Source: Pseudomonadota bacterium (GTDB lineage: Bacteria > Pseudomonadota > Alphaproteobacteria > Acetobacterales > Acetobacteraceae). Taken from it: a stretch of DNA of 39,096 nt. The notes beneath the pieces were generated by a model. That model was not told the DNA's origin. It made no database searches and was given only the letters and a program-made list of their open reading frames with translations. Each line of letters opens with the position of its first letter. The first letter of the stretch is position 1. Location: NCBI GenBank assembly GCA_021781835.1, contig JAJXWD010000025.1, positions 1-39,096 on the forward strand. Direction: 5' to 3'. Below are positions 26,980-35,542 of the stretch, piece after piece. The position numbers and the translations under genes are program-made.

Positions 26980-28047
26980 ATGAAACTGCGCCTTGCCCTT
27001 GCCGCCGCGACCTGCATGGCCCTGCCCATCGTCGCCAACGCCCAGCCTGTCACCGGCCCCTATGTCAGCCTCGGCGCCGGCACCAGCTTTCAGCAGCCGA
27101 TCGATTTCCGCGACAACGCCGTCGGCGTTTCGGGCAAGCTGCAGACCCGCCCCTCTTATGCCGGGGCGATGGCTGTTGGGTATGGCTTCGGGAATGGCCT
27201 GCGCATCGAGCTGGGCGGCGTTTTCGACCGCAATACCGTGCATAAGGCCGACTTCAATGGCGGCTTCCGCGCCCGCGCCCATGGCGGCATGAACACCTAT
27301 GGCCCGATGGTCAATGTGTATTACGACTTCAACGCCGGCCTGCCGATCTACCCCTATTTGGGCGGTGGCGTTGGTTATCAGTGGGTCAATCTCGACAGCC
27401 ATGTGAACGACGGCGCCAGCCTGGGCACCGTGTTCGGCGGTTCGCGCGGCTCGTTCGCCTATGACCTGATCGCCGGCCTCGCCTACCCGCTGGCCGCCGT
27501 GCCGGGCCTGTCGGTGACGGGCGAGTACCGCTTCACCCAGCTGGTGCAGAGCCGCAACTACCCTGTCGTCGGCTTCCCCGGCGGTGTTGAGAAGCTGGGC
27601 CAGATTTCCAGCCACACCTTCCTGATCGGCCTGCGCTATCAGCTGTTCAATGCTCCCGCCGCTGTTGCCGCTCCGGCGCCTGCGCCTGCCCCCGTGGCGG
27701 CGCCCGCGCCTGCCCCGGCCAAGACCTATCTGGTCTTCTTTGACTGGGATAAGGCGGTGCTGACGCCGAAGGCGACCCAGATCATCGCCGAGGCGGCCTC
27801 TGACTCGAAGACCCAGAACGTCACCACGCTGGATGTCTCGGGCTATACCGACACCTCAGGCACCGCCGTTTACAACCAGGGCCTCTCCGAGCGCCGCGCC
27901 AAGGCCGTGGCCGGCAAGCTGGTCGCCGATGGCGTGCCGGCGTCCGACATCGAGATCCACGCTTACGGCGAGACGCACCTGCTGGTGCCGACCGGCCCGA
28001 ACGTGCGTGAGCCGCAGAACCGCCGCGTCGAGATCGTGCTCAACTAA
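26980..28047 (+). CDS. OmpA-family outer-membrane protein
   Basis: ATG 26980 is preferred over 26971 because AAAGGA then has proper spacing. 355 residues: signal peptide MKLRLALAAATCMALPIVANA (cleavage before QPVTG), then an eight-strand-type beta barrel (about 25-225: GPYVSLGAGTSF, 'VNVYYDFNAGLPIYPYLGGG', VTGEYRFTQL). A Pro-Ala linker (about 225-245) follows, then a C-terminal OmpA domain (FFDWDKAVLTPKA, 'TTLDVSGYTDTSGTAVYNQG', LSERRAKAVAGKLVADGV, PQNRRVEIVLN) that binds peptidoglycan non-covalently. It tethers the outer membrane to the wall. Probably highly expressed: own AT-rich promoter region and strong terminator. Confidence 0.93.
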   Translation: MKLRLALAAATCMALPIVANAQPVTGPYVSLGAGTSFQQPIDFRDNAVGVSGKLQTRPSYAGAMAVGYGFGNGLRIELGGVFDRNTVHKADFNGGFRARAHGGMNTYGPMVNVYYDFNAGLPIYPYLGGGVGYQWVNLDSHVNDGASLGTVFGGSRGSFAYDLIAGLAYPLAAVPGLSVTGEYRFTQLVQSRNYPVVGFPGGVEKLGQISSHTFLIGLRYQLFNAPAAVAAPAPAPAPVAAPAPAPAKTYLVFFDWDKAVLTPKATQIIAEAASDSKTQNVTTLDVSGYTDTSGTAVYNQGLSERRAKAVAGKLVADGVPASDIEIHAYGETHLLVPTGPNVREPQNRRVEIVLN

Positions 28048-28070
28048 GCCGCTCGCGCGACCAAATAAAA

Positions 28071-28103
28071 ACGCCGCCTTGGGCAACCTGGGCGGCGTTT
28101 TTT
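28071..28103 (+). terminator. Terminator of the OmpA-family gene
   Basis: ACGCCGCC (28071-28078) and GGCGGCGT (28091-28098) form an 8-bp stem followed by six T; the A-run before it gives some bidirectional character for the convergent corC gene. Confidence 0.88.
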
Positions 28104-28121
28104 ATGCCAATGGTCAGCGGC

Positions 28122-29000
28122 TCAGGCGGCGGGTTCGGCACCCTCGGCCGTGGCCAGCCGGCGCACGCGCAGCCGGCGGATGCGCCGGGCATCGGCGTCG
28201 AGCACCAGAAATTCTATGCCTGAGCCGTGCGCGATCACCTCGCCCTTGGCGGGCACCCGGCCGGCGAGGTTGAACACCAGCCCGCCCACGGTCTCGATGT
28301 CGGCATCGCGCTCATCCTCGCTCAGCACCGGGCCGAGTTTTTCCTCGAACTCCTCGACGGTGAGGCGGGCATTGAGGTCGAGCGTGCCATCGGGCCGTTC
28401 GGTCAGCATCGGGCCCTCGATCTCGTCATGCTCATCCGAGATGTCGCCGACAATGGTCTCGACCAGATCCTCGATGGTCACCAGCCCGTCTATGCCGCCA
28501 TATTCATCCACCACCAGCGCCAGATGGGTGTGGGTCTGGCGCATTTGCAGCAGCAGGTCGAGCACCGAGATTTGCGGCGCCACCAGCAGGGGCTTGCGCA
28601 GGATTTTCTCGACCGCGAACTCGGCGGGCGCGCCGGTATAGGCGAACACGTCCTTGAGATGGACCATGCCGACAATGTCGTCGAGCTCCTCGCGGTACAC
28701 CGGCAGGCGCGAATGGCCCTCGCGGCGCAGCAGCGCCACCGCCTGGTCCAGCGTCACGTCCATTTTCATGGCGATGATGTCGGGCCGCGGCACCATCACG
28801 TCATCCGCCGTCGAGCCGCGCAGGCGCAAAACATTGGCGATCAGCGCGCGCTCCTGCGGGTTAAGCCCCGGGGCTTCGCCGGGTTCGGCATGGTCGCCGG
28901 CGGCGTTGGCCTCCTGCACCAGCTCGGCGATGGAATCGCGCATCGCGGCCTGTTCGCCGCCCTTGAGCCGCCCCCATAACCGGCCGATCCGCCGGTTCAT
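28122..29000 (-). CDS. corC: CorC/HlyC-type CBS-domain protein
   Basis: 292 residues. The N-terminal segment is followed by two CBS motifs (VMVPRPDIIAMKMDVTLDQA, 'SRLPVYREELDDIVGMVHLK', VDEYGGIDGLVTIEDLVETI) and the acidic GDISDEHDE. The C-terminal CorC_HlyC domain (ARLTVEEFEEKLG, VGGLVFNLAGRVPAKGEVI) binds nucleotide. There is no membrane-spanning DUF21, so it is the soluble CorC type linked to Mg/Co export and often found with ybeY. Its ATG overlaps the ybeY stop (ATGA). It is the last gene of the miaB-phoH-ybeY-corC operon; no lnt follows. Confidence 0.93.
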   Translation of the reverse strand: MNRRIGRLWGRLKGGEQAAMRDSIAELVQEANAAGDHAEPGEAPGLNPQERALIANVLRLRGSTADDVMVPRPDIIAMKMDVTLDQAVALLRREGHSRLPVYREELDDIVGMVHLKDVFAYTGAPAEFAVEKILRKPLLVAPQISVLDLLLQMRQTHTHLALVVDEYGGIDGLVTIEDLVETIVGDISDEHDEIEGPMLTERPDGTLDLNARLTVEEFEEKLGPVLSEDERDADIETVGGLVFNLAGRVPAKGEVIAHGSGIEFLVLDADARRIRRLRVRRLATAEGAEPAA

Positions 29001-29434
29001 CGGTTTTTCCAGGGGTTGGGCACGCCGAGCCGGGCCAAAATCCGGGCTTCCTCGCCCTCCATCTCGCGCGCCTGGCCGGGATGGTGGTGGTCGAACCCGT
29101 GCAGATGCAGCGCGCCATGCACGATGAGGTGGGTGAGGTGGCTGGCGATGCTGCGGTGCTCCTTGCGGGCCTCGCGCGCCACCACGCCAAAGGCCAGCAG
29201 AATTTCCGGCGGGCGCTCATAGGTGAGCACGTTGGTGGGCTTGTTTTTGCCGCGGTCGCGGTGATTCAGCCGTTTGATGGTGCGGTCATCGGTGAGGGCC
29301 ACGCTGGCCGCGCACTCGGCGGCGGCCAGGGCACGCTCGACGCGCCGCACCGCATCGGGCACGAAGCGACGCCACAGGCGCTCGGTGATGACGATCTCGA
29401 CGCCCCCGAAGGGGCTGCTACTTCCGGGTTCCAT
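28997..29434 (-). CDS. ybeY: Endoribonuclease YbeY (rRNA maturation)
   Basis: ATG 29434 is the first start giving the family N-terminus; longer frames run into phoH. 145 residues. The zinc-binding signature HGALHLHGFDHHHPGQ is complete (three His), preceded by 'SVALTDDRTIKRLNHRDRGK' and TNVLTYERPPE. It processes 16S rRNA 3' ends and takes part in ribosome quality control. It starts 7 bases after phoH and overlaps corC by 4. Confidence 0.95.
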   Translation of the reverse strand: MEPGSSSPFGGVEIVITERLWRRFVPDAVRRVERALAAAECAASVALTDDRTIKRLNHRDRGKNKPTNVLTYERPPEILLAFGVVAREARKEHRSIASHLTHLIVHGALHLHGFDHHHPGQAREMEGEEARILARLGVPNPWKNR

Positions 29435-29441
29435 TGGTCCT

Positions 29442-30467
29442 TCAGGCGAGTTTCTGCTCGCGCGCATGTTCGGTGACGGCGGCATAGCGTCGATCATAGG
29501 CGTCGACAATCCTGCCCACCAGCGGATGCCGCACCACATCCGCGTTCGAGAAGCGCATAACCCCGATGCCCTGGATGCCTTCGAGCGTTTCCAGCGCGTC
29601 GGCAAGTCCGGAGCGTGTGTTGGGCGGCAGGTCGATCTGGGTGAGGTCGCCGGTGATCACCATGCGCGTGCCTTCGCCCATGCGGGTGAGGAACATTTTC
29701 ATCTGCATGGGGGTGGTGTTCTGGGCTTCATCGAGGATGACGAAGGCATGCGAGAGTGTGCGCCCGCGCATGAAGGCGAGCGGGGCGATTTCGATTTCGC
29801 CAGACGCCATGCGCCTTGCCAGCGTGTCGCCGGGCAGCAGGTCGTTCAGCGCGTCGTAAAGCGGGCGGAGATAGGGGTCGACCTTCTCTTTCATGTCGCC
29901 GGGCAGAAAGCCCAGCCGCTCGCCGGCCTCGACCGCCGGGCGCGAGAGCACGATGCGCTCGACCTTGCCCTCGGTGAGCATGGCCACCGCCTGCGCCACC
30001 GCCAGATAGGTTTTGCCCGTGCCGGCGGGGCCGAGGGCGAATACCATCTCATGGCGGGTCAGGCATTCCATATACCCGGCCTGACCCTGGCTGCGCGGGC
30101 CAACGGCGCCCTTGCGGGTGCGGATGGCGGGCAGGTCCGAGAGCGGCAGCCTCGGCTCGGCGCCCGTATCCATCAGCCGCAGCACCGCATCCACTTTCGG
30201 CCCATCGATCATCTCGCCGCGTTCGAGCTGCCGGTAGAGCGCGGCCAGCGCGGCCTCGGCCACGCTCACGCTGTCATCGGCGCCGGTGATCGAGATGCGG
30301 TTGCCCTTGCAGGCGAGCCGCACCGAGAGGCGCTGCTCGATGCGGGCGAGGTGCCGGTCATGGTCGCCGACCAGAAGCGGCATGAGGGCGTTGCTGGCGA
30401 AACTCATGGTCAGCGAACGCTGAGGGGGAGCGGTGAGGGGATGGCGGGGGGCTGTGATCTGGCTCAA
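29442..30467 (-). CDS. phoH: PhoH-family ATPase (YbeZ)
   Basis: 341 residues. A KH-like N-terminal domain (about 40-110: '[20 protein letters not shown]') is followed by the PhoH NTPase with Walker A GPAGTGKT (146-153) and Walker [13 protein letters not shown] (about 228), then [14 protein letters not shown]. It is thought to be an RNA helicase-like partner of YbeY. The ATG overlaps the miaB stop by 4 bases. The order miaB-phoH-ybeY-corC is standard for alphaproteobacteria. Confidence 0.95.
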   Translation of the reverse strand: MSQITAPRHPLTAPPQRSLTMSFASNALMPLLVGDHDRHLARIEQRLSVRLACKGNRISITGADDSVSVAEAALAALYRQLERGEMIDGPKVDAVLRLMDTGAEPRLPLSDLPAIRTRKGAVGPRSQGQAGYMECLTRHEMVFALGPAGTGKTYLAVAQAVAMLTEGKVERIVLSRPAVEAGERLGFLPGDMKEKVDPYLRPLYDALNDLLPGDTLARRMASGEIEIAPLAFMRGRTLSHAFVILDEAQNTTPMQMKMFLTRMGEGTRMVITGDLTQIDLPPNTRSGLADALETLEGIQGIGVMRFSNADVVRHPLVGRIVDAYDRRYAAVTEHAREQKLA

Positions 30468-31822
30468 GCTGCGCGTTTCTCCTTATCAACCAGGCGTCCG
30501 AGTAAAGAATTGGGGTTGCTTTGGATAATTTCGACCTCGCAAATCTGGCCGGTCAGGTCTGTGGGATGCTCAACCACCACCGGCTGCATATAGCCCGAGC
30601 GCGCGGCCTGCTGGTTGGCGTGGCGCCCCGGGCCGGTGAACAGCACCGGCAGGGTCAGGCCCAATTTGCTGTCATTGAAGGCATATTGCTGGCGGCGCAG
30701 CTCGGCTTGCAGCTCGTAAAGCCTGGCGTCCTTCACCGCTTCCTCGATCTGGGGCAGCCCGGCGGCGGGCGTGCCGGGGCGGGGCGAGTATTTGAAGGAA
30801 TAGGCCAGGGCGAAGCCGGTGTCTTTCACCAGCTTCATGGTGGCGGCGAAATCCTCATCCGTCTCGCCCGGATGGCCGACGATGAAATCGGAGGAGAGCG
30901 CGATGTCGGGGCGCGCGGTCTTCAGCCGCTCGATGATGCGGTAAAATTTCGCCGCGTCGTGCTTGCGGTTCATGGCGCGCAAGATCTTGTCGGAGCCCGA
31001 TTGCACGGGCAGATGCAGGAAGGGCATGAGCTTGGGGTTGGTGCCGTGCGCGGCGATCAGCTCGTCTTCCATGTCGTTGGGGTGGGAGGTGGTGTAGCGC
31101 AGGCGCTCCAGCCCCGCGATCTCCGAGAGTTCCGCCACCAGCCGCGCCAGGCTCCACACTGTGCCGTCCGGCCCCTCGCCATGATAGGCGTTCACGTTTT
31201 GGCCGAGCAGGGCGATTTCGCGCGCGCCGCCCGCCACCATGCGCCGCGCCTCGGCCAGCACCGAGGCGGCCGGGCGCGAGCTTTCGGCGCCGCGCGTATA
31301 GGGCACCACGCAAAAGGAGCAGAATTTGTCGCAGCCTTCCTGGATGGAGAGGAACGACACCACGCCCTGGGGGGCGGCGTCATCGGGCAGGAAGTCGAAT
31401 TTCTGTTCGGCGGGAAAATCCGTGTCGATCACCGTGCCGCTCTTGCGGTGGGCGGCGGCGATGAGTTCGGGCAGCCGGTGATAGGCCTGCGGCCCGACCA
31501 CCAGATCGACGAACGGCGCCCGCTTGGCCAGCACCTCGCCCTCGGCCTGGGCCACGCAGCCCGTGACCGCGATCATCATCCGCCCGCCCTGCTCCTCCTT
31601 GAGCTTGCGCCAGCGGCCGAGCTGCGAGAACACTTTTTCCTCGGCGCGCTCGCGGATATGGCAGGTGTTGAGAATGACCATGTCGGCGCCTTCCGGGGCA
31701 TCGACGGTTTCATAGCCGAGCGGGCGCAGCAGGTCGGTCATGCGCGCGCTGTCATACACGTTCATCTGGCAGCCATGCGTGACAACGTGCAGCTTGCGGG
31801 TGTTTCTGGCCTGGGCGGTCAT
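30464..31822 (-). CDS. miaB: tRNA-2-methylthio-N6-dimethylallyladenosine synthase
   Basis: 452 residues. The UPF0004 domain has three Cys (Cys18 in THGCQMNVYDS, Cys54 in LNTCHIRERA, Cys89 in VTGCVAQ) for the auxiliary cluster. The radical-SAM motif is Cys164-xxx-Cys168-xx-Cys171 (EGCDKFCSFCVVPYTRG). The C-terminal TRAM domain holds 'PVVVEHPTDLTGQICEVEII'. It adds a methylthio group to A37 of tRNAs reading U-starting codons. First gene of the operon. Confidence 0.96.
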   Translation of the reverse strand: MTAQARNTRKLHVVTHGCQMNVYDSARMTDLLRPLGYETVDAPEGADMVILNTCHIRERAEEKVFSQLGRWRKLKEEQGGRMMIAVTGCVAQAEGEVLAKRAPFVDLVVGPQAYHRLPELIAAAHRKSGTVIDTDFPAEQKFDFLPDDAAPQGVVSFLSIQEGCDKFCSFCVVPYTRGAESSRPAASVLAEARRMVAGGAREIALLGQNVNAYHGEGPDGTVWSLARLVAELSEIAGLERLRYTTSHPNDMEDELIAAHGTNPKLMPFLHLPVQSGSDKILRAMNRKHDAAKFYRIIERLKTARPDIALSSDFIVGHPGETDEDFAATMKLVKDTGFALAYSFKYSPRPGTPAAGLPQIEEAVKDARLYELQAELRRQQYAFNDSKLGLTLPVLFTGPGRHANQQAARSGYMQPVVVEHPTDLTGQICEVEIIQSNPNSLLGRLVDKEKRAA

Positions 31823-31942
31823 GCGTTCAAATCCATCCGGTTTGACCGGAGGGAAAAACGCAGGTGAGGGCCGCAGGTCAAGCGCAAATCGAGCTTATCT
31901 CCCAGCTGATGCGCCCATCGGGCCAGATTGGCCCGTGCCGTG

Positions 31943-32728
31943 TCAAGAAAATTCCGGCGCGTTTGGGGTGCGGCTTTGGCGCAGCGCCCCGGCCGCGCCG
32001 CCGATCTGGGCCTCGAGCACCCGCCCCAGCGCCTTGCGGTCGGGCAGCGTGCCGGGGGCTATGGGCTCGCCCAGCCACAGCGTGGCGCGCAGGCTTTGGC
32101 GTTTGAGCAGCGCCAAGGCATGGGGGGCGAGCGGCATGTCGCCGTGCCAGGAGATCATCGGCCGGTCGCCGCGGCGCACGGGCAGGCCGTCCAGCTCATC
32201 ATAGACCACCGCCACGGGCTGCACGGTGGGGCGGGCCTCGCCAAAGGCCAGGGTGAGGAACGAGGCGTGAAAGGGCAGCACGCGGTTGCCGTCCGAGGTG
32301 GTGCCTTCGGGGAAGAGGATGAAATCATCGCCCGCCGCCATGCGCGCGCCCAGGCGTTTTTGCTCCTCATGCAGGGTGGCGCGGCCGCGCGAGACGAACT
32401 CGGTGCGCCCGAGCCGGGCCATGAAGCCCACGAACGGCCAGCCATTGATCTCGCTTTTGGCCACGAAAGCGCCCGGCAGCACGGCGCCCAGCGCCACGAT
32501 GTCGAGCCAGGTGGAGTGGTTGGCGATGAACAAGGCCGGGCGCGCCCTGGCCACGGGGGCGCCGAGGCAGCGGATTTTGAGGCCCAGTATGGCCGCGATC
32601 CCGCGCCAGAAGATTTGCGCGAACCACACCGGCGCGCGGCGGCTCACGCGCACCAGCAGCGCCTGCACCGGCAGGCCGATGAGCGCGAACAGGGCGAGCA
32701 GCACAAGGCGGATGATTAACCGGATCAG
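31943..32728 (-). CDS. plsC: 1-acyl-sn-glycerol-3-phosphate acyltransferase, probable CTG start
   Basis: Catalytic motifs NHSTWLD (His71, Asp76 from the start chosen) and FPEGTTSDG (Glu141) are intact, with FVSRGRATLHEEQKRLG between them. An N-terminal membrane helix (IRLIIRLVLLALFALIGLPV) anchors it. It makes phosphatidic acid from lysophosphatidic acid. No ATG is available: CTG 32728 overlaps the stop of the upstream gene (CTGA) and gives 261 residues; GTG at 32704 would drop the first eight and is the alternative. It sits with surface-sugar genes rather than other lipid genes. 120 bases separate it from miaB. Confidence 0.87.
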   Translation of the reverse strand: MIRLIIRLVLLALFALIGLPVQALLVRVSRRAPVWFAQIFWRGIAAILGLKIRCLGAPVARARPALFIANHSTWLDIVALGAVLPGAFVAKSEINGWPFVGFMARLGRTEFVSRGRATLHEEQKRLGARMAAGDDFILFPEGTTSDGNRVLPFHASFLTLAFGEARPTVQPVAVVYDELDGLPVRRGDRPMISWHGDMPLAPHALALLKRQSLRATLWLGEPIAPGTLPDRKALGRVLEAQIGGAAGALRQSRTPNAPEFS

Positions 32729-33768
32729 GGGGCGCCATCCTTCATCATGAGTTGCAGATCCTGCAGGATGGGCGCGGGGTCGCCGCCGACCGCGCGCACC
32801 ACCGCCTGCCATTCATGCAAATCCTCCACATTGGTCGGGTTGTCACGCAGCAATTCGCGCTTGAGAAAGGGAAAGCCGGTGAGCAGAAGCTGGCGCCACA
32901 GCTCGGCGGTCGGGTTCATGGGCAGGCGCTGGGCGATGCCGTTGCGGATGCGCAGCACATGGAGCTTGCGCGTGACATGGATCGGATCCATGCGGCCGAG
33001 ATCGGTTTCCTCCGCCTGGGCCAGCGTTTGCAGATCGTCGGGTTTGGCCATGTCGAGCAACTGGTAATAAGGCCAGAGCGCGGCGCAGCGCAGCTGGCCC
33101 CGGAGCATGGCCTGGGTAACGCCGATTTCATATTCCTTGACGACATAGGTCTTGGCCGGTACCGGCCGCACGCCGGCCCAGAATTTCCGCCAGGCCGCCG
33201 AGCCCAGCGCCTTGGGGCCAAAGGCCAGGAAAAACGATTGCAGATGGTAGCGCGACTGCCAGCTATCGGTCAGCCCCCAGATGTCGGCCTGGGCGTAATC
33301 GAAGCGCTCCAAAATCCCGGCCAGGGGTTTGACCGGGCCGAACACGCTGTCATTGGCCAGGATGATCTCCCGCGTGTCGGCGCGCGGCAGGCCGAGCGCC
33401 TCCAGCGCGTCGCGCCAGGCGCCGAAATCATAGCCAATGTTCTTGCGCACCATCACCACCTGGCAAATCTCTTGCAGCCGGGCCAGGGCATCGGGGGTGA
33501 GCTTGCCGGAATTGGTCACGAACACCAGCGCGCGCCCGGTGCCGGCCAGTTCGCGCATATAGTCGAACAGCGCCTCGCGCACCCGGCCGTGGCGGTCGAA
33601 ATGCATGAACAGCACCAGCTTGGGGCCGAGAACGGGGGCGGGGCTTGGCCAGGAGAAGACGATCTGGCGCCGCGAGCGCAAAAACCCCAGCCCGACCACG
33701 GCCAGCATGAACGCGGCGCGCAGCGCCCGGAGCTGCAGGAGAACAAGGCGGCGCAGGCGTCTTTTCAT
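32725..33768 (-). CDS. Rhamnan synthesis protein F-like (RgpF family)
   Basis: 347 residues, ATG 33768. An N-terminal hydrophobic segment (about 15-32) is followed by an RgpF-type core: 'LVLFMHFDRHGRVREALFDY', ALVFVTNSGKL, VVMVRKNIGYDFGAWRDAL, ILANDSVFGPVKPL, then WGLTDSWQSRYHLQSFFLAF. The NxGYDFGAWR and NDSVFGP motifs are characteristic of RgpF/rhamnan-synthesis proteins, thought to be glycosyltransferases for cell-surface rhamnose polymers. It overlaps plsC by 4 bases and lies behind a methyltransferase-glycosyltransferase gene. The acceptor and sugar are unknown. Confidence 0.82.
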   Translation of the reverse strand: MKRRLRRLVLLQLRALRAAFMLAVVGLGFLRSRRQIVFSWPSPAPVLGPKLVLFMHFDRHGRVREALFDYMRELAGTGRALVFVTNSGKLTPDALARLQEICQVVMVRKNIGYDFGAWRDALEALGLPRADTREIILANDSVFGPVKPLAGILERFDYAQADIWGLTDSWQSRYHLQSFFLAFGPKALGSAAWRKFWAGVRPVPAKTYVVKEYEIGVTQAMLRGQLRCAALWPYYQLLDMAKPDDLQTLAQAEETDLGRMDPIHVTRKLHVLRIRNGIAQRLPMNPTAELWRQLLLTGFPFLKRELLRDNPTNVEDLHEWQAVVRAVGGDPAPILQDLQLMMKDGAP

Positions 33769-33808
33769 GAGGGGAAAACCTTACCTACTAACACGGCCTC
33801 ACCGGGGG

Positions 33809-35542
33809 TCAGGCGAAGAGTTCGGGCACGCGGGCCCGGAGCGCGGCGGTCAGCTCATCGCGCCGTGCCCAGAGCGTGCGGTACCAGGTGAGCCGCGCCT
33901 CGGTCTGGTAGGCGAGCATGCGGTTTTGCGCCACATAGGCGCGGGCATTGTCGGCGAGCTGGCGCGTCACCTCGGGGTAGGCGAGCATTTTGAGCAAATT
34001 GGCGCGCAGCCCGGCGGCATCGTGGAACAGCAGGCCGGTCTTGCCGTCCTGGATCGACTGGTCATAGACGGTCGGGCTGGCCAGGGCGCACACGCGCGCC
34101 GCCCCCGCCTCGATGAATTTCAGGTCCGATTTGGCGCGGTTGAACAGATTATCCTCGAGCGGCATGAAGCTGATCTCGGCATCCTGGAGCACGCGCAGAT
34201 AGGTGCCGTAATCGGTCAGCGGCAGGAATTGCTTGTGGGGGGTGTCCAGCGCGTCGAAAAAAGGCTGGTCGTGGAGCACGTTGATGCGCAGACGCTCGCC
34301 CACCGCCCGCGCCACCTCGTTGATCACCCCGATATAGGGCGCCCAGTCATCCTGGCGGTTGATGGCGGCGAACAGCAGGGTCAGGCGCTCGGGGGTGGTG
34401 AAATTGGCGGGGGGGGGCAACTCCAAGATGGCGTTGGGAAACACCGCCACCTCGGGGTTATGTTCCACCAGCGCCTCGGCCAGCGGGCGGGTGCTGGTCT
34501 GGATGGCGTGCACGGCCCGGAAGGTCATCAGCTCTGCGACATCCACCCCCCGCTGCTCGAGAAAGCTCGGATGGTCGTCGAATTCGCTGACCACCAGATA
34601 GCCCTTGTCGATCAGCGCGCGCAGCCGCGCGAGGCCCGAGGCGCCGAGCAGCAGCGGCCGGTGCAGCACCGCGATGCGCGCCGCGCCCGGGAAATGGGCG
34701 GTGATCTCGGCCTCGGGCGTGATGGCGCCGAGCACCGTGCTGTCGGTGCGCAGGGCGCGCAGCGGCTCGACCACCCGCACATCCGACACGCCGCCCTGGG
34801 GGGTGAGCATGGTGGCGGCGATTTCGAGCCGCGCCGGCGCCGCCTTGCGCGCCCGCCAGATGAATTGCAGCGGCCCCGCGCGATCGAGATAGTCGCGCGG
34901 CTCGATGCCGAGATTATGCAGGGCCGGGCCGAGCGCCTCGACGAATTTCTGCGCCTGCTCGGCATTGGGCATTGGGCGCGGGGCGAGGTCGGCCAGCTCC
35001 AGCCCGGCCTGGGTGAGCGCCTCGCCCATCATGCGCGGGGTGAACCAGCGCAGATGGCCGCGGTCCATCAGCCCGTCATCGCTGTAATCGAATTTGCCCG
35101 TCAGCAGGCGCGCCACCATCGACCAATGCTCGGCATTGGGCATGCACACCAGCACCGTGCCGCCGGGGTTGAGGTGCTTGACCTGCGCGGCCAGCACCGC
35201 CCACGGATCGACCAGATGCTCCAGCACATCGCCATATATGATACAGTCAATGCCGCCTTCGGGGGCAAAGGGCATCGGGGTCTGCTCGACATCGCCGCAA
35301 TAAACCGCCGAGAGCCGGGTGCGCGCCGTCTCGGCATCCTCGGCGTTCAGCTCTATGCCGAGCATCGTGGCGCGGGGGTTGCGGCGCAGATAGGCAGCCC
35401 CCAGGGCGCCCCGGCGGCACCCCACATCGAGCACGGTTTTGGCCGTGAGCGGGATTTTTTCCAGCAATTCGGGGTTGGCGTAATCGGTGGGCGAGGGGCT
35501 TGGCGGCATCAAGGGTGCTTGGTCCTGGTTGGTTGCGCTCAA
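33809..35542 (-). CDS. Methyltransferase-glycosyltransferase fusion
   Basis: The start is TTG 35542, overlapping the ugd stop as TTGA; 577 residues. Residues about 30-200 are a class I SAM methyltransferase: TVLDVGCRRGALG (37-49), 'DCIIYGDVLEHLVDPW', LNPGGTVLVCMPN, HLRWFTPRMM. Residues about 240-577 look like a GT-B glycosyltransferase: IAVLHRPLLLGASGLARLRA, VVSEFDDHPSF, 'LRVLQDAEISFMPLEDNLFN', KSDLKFIEAGAA, GKTGLLFHDAAG. It probably builds and caps a surface polysaccharide or O-antigen-like chain. The fusion is in one frame with no sign of error. The sugar substrate is unknown. Confidence 0.8.
   Translation of the reverse strand: MSATNQDQAPLMPPSPSPTDYANPELLEKIPLTAKTVLDVGCRRGALGAAYLRRNPRATMLGIELNAEDAETARTRLSAVYCGDVEQTPMPFAPEGGIDCIIYGDVLEHLVDPWAVLAAQVKHLNPGGTVLVCMPNAEHWSMVARLLTGKFDYSDDGLMDRGHLRWFTPRMMGEALTQAGLELADLAPRPMPNAEQAQKFVEALGPALHNLGIEPRDYLDRAGPLQFIWRARKAAPARLEIAATMLTPQGGVSDVRVVEPLRALRTDSTVLGAITPEAEITAHFPGAARIAVLHRPLLLGASGLARLRALIDKGYLVVSEFDDHPSFLEQRGVDVAELMTFRAVHAIQTSTRPLAEALVEHNPEVAVFPNAILELPPPANFTTPERLTLLFAAINRQDDWAPYIGVINEVARAVGERLRINVLHDQPFFDALDTPHKQFLPLTDYGTYLRVLQDAEISFMPLEDNLFNRAKSDLKFIEAGAARVCALASPTVYDQSIQDGKTGLLFHDAAGLRANLLKMLAYPEVTRQLADNARAYVAQNRMLAYQTEARLTWYRTLWARRDELTAALRARVPELFA

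Noticed and set aside
29274-31867. Two plus-strand frames of about 440 codons over phoH and miaB
   Set aside because: Shadows of phoH and miaB, whose motifs are complete on the minus strand.
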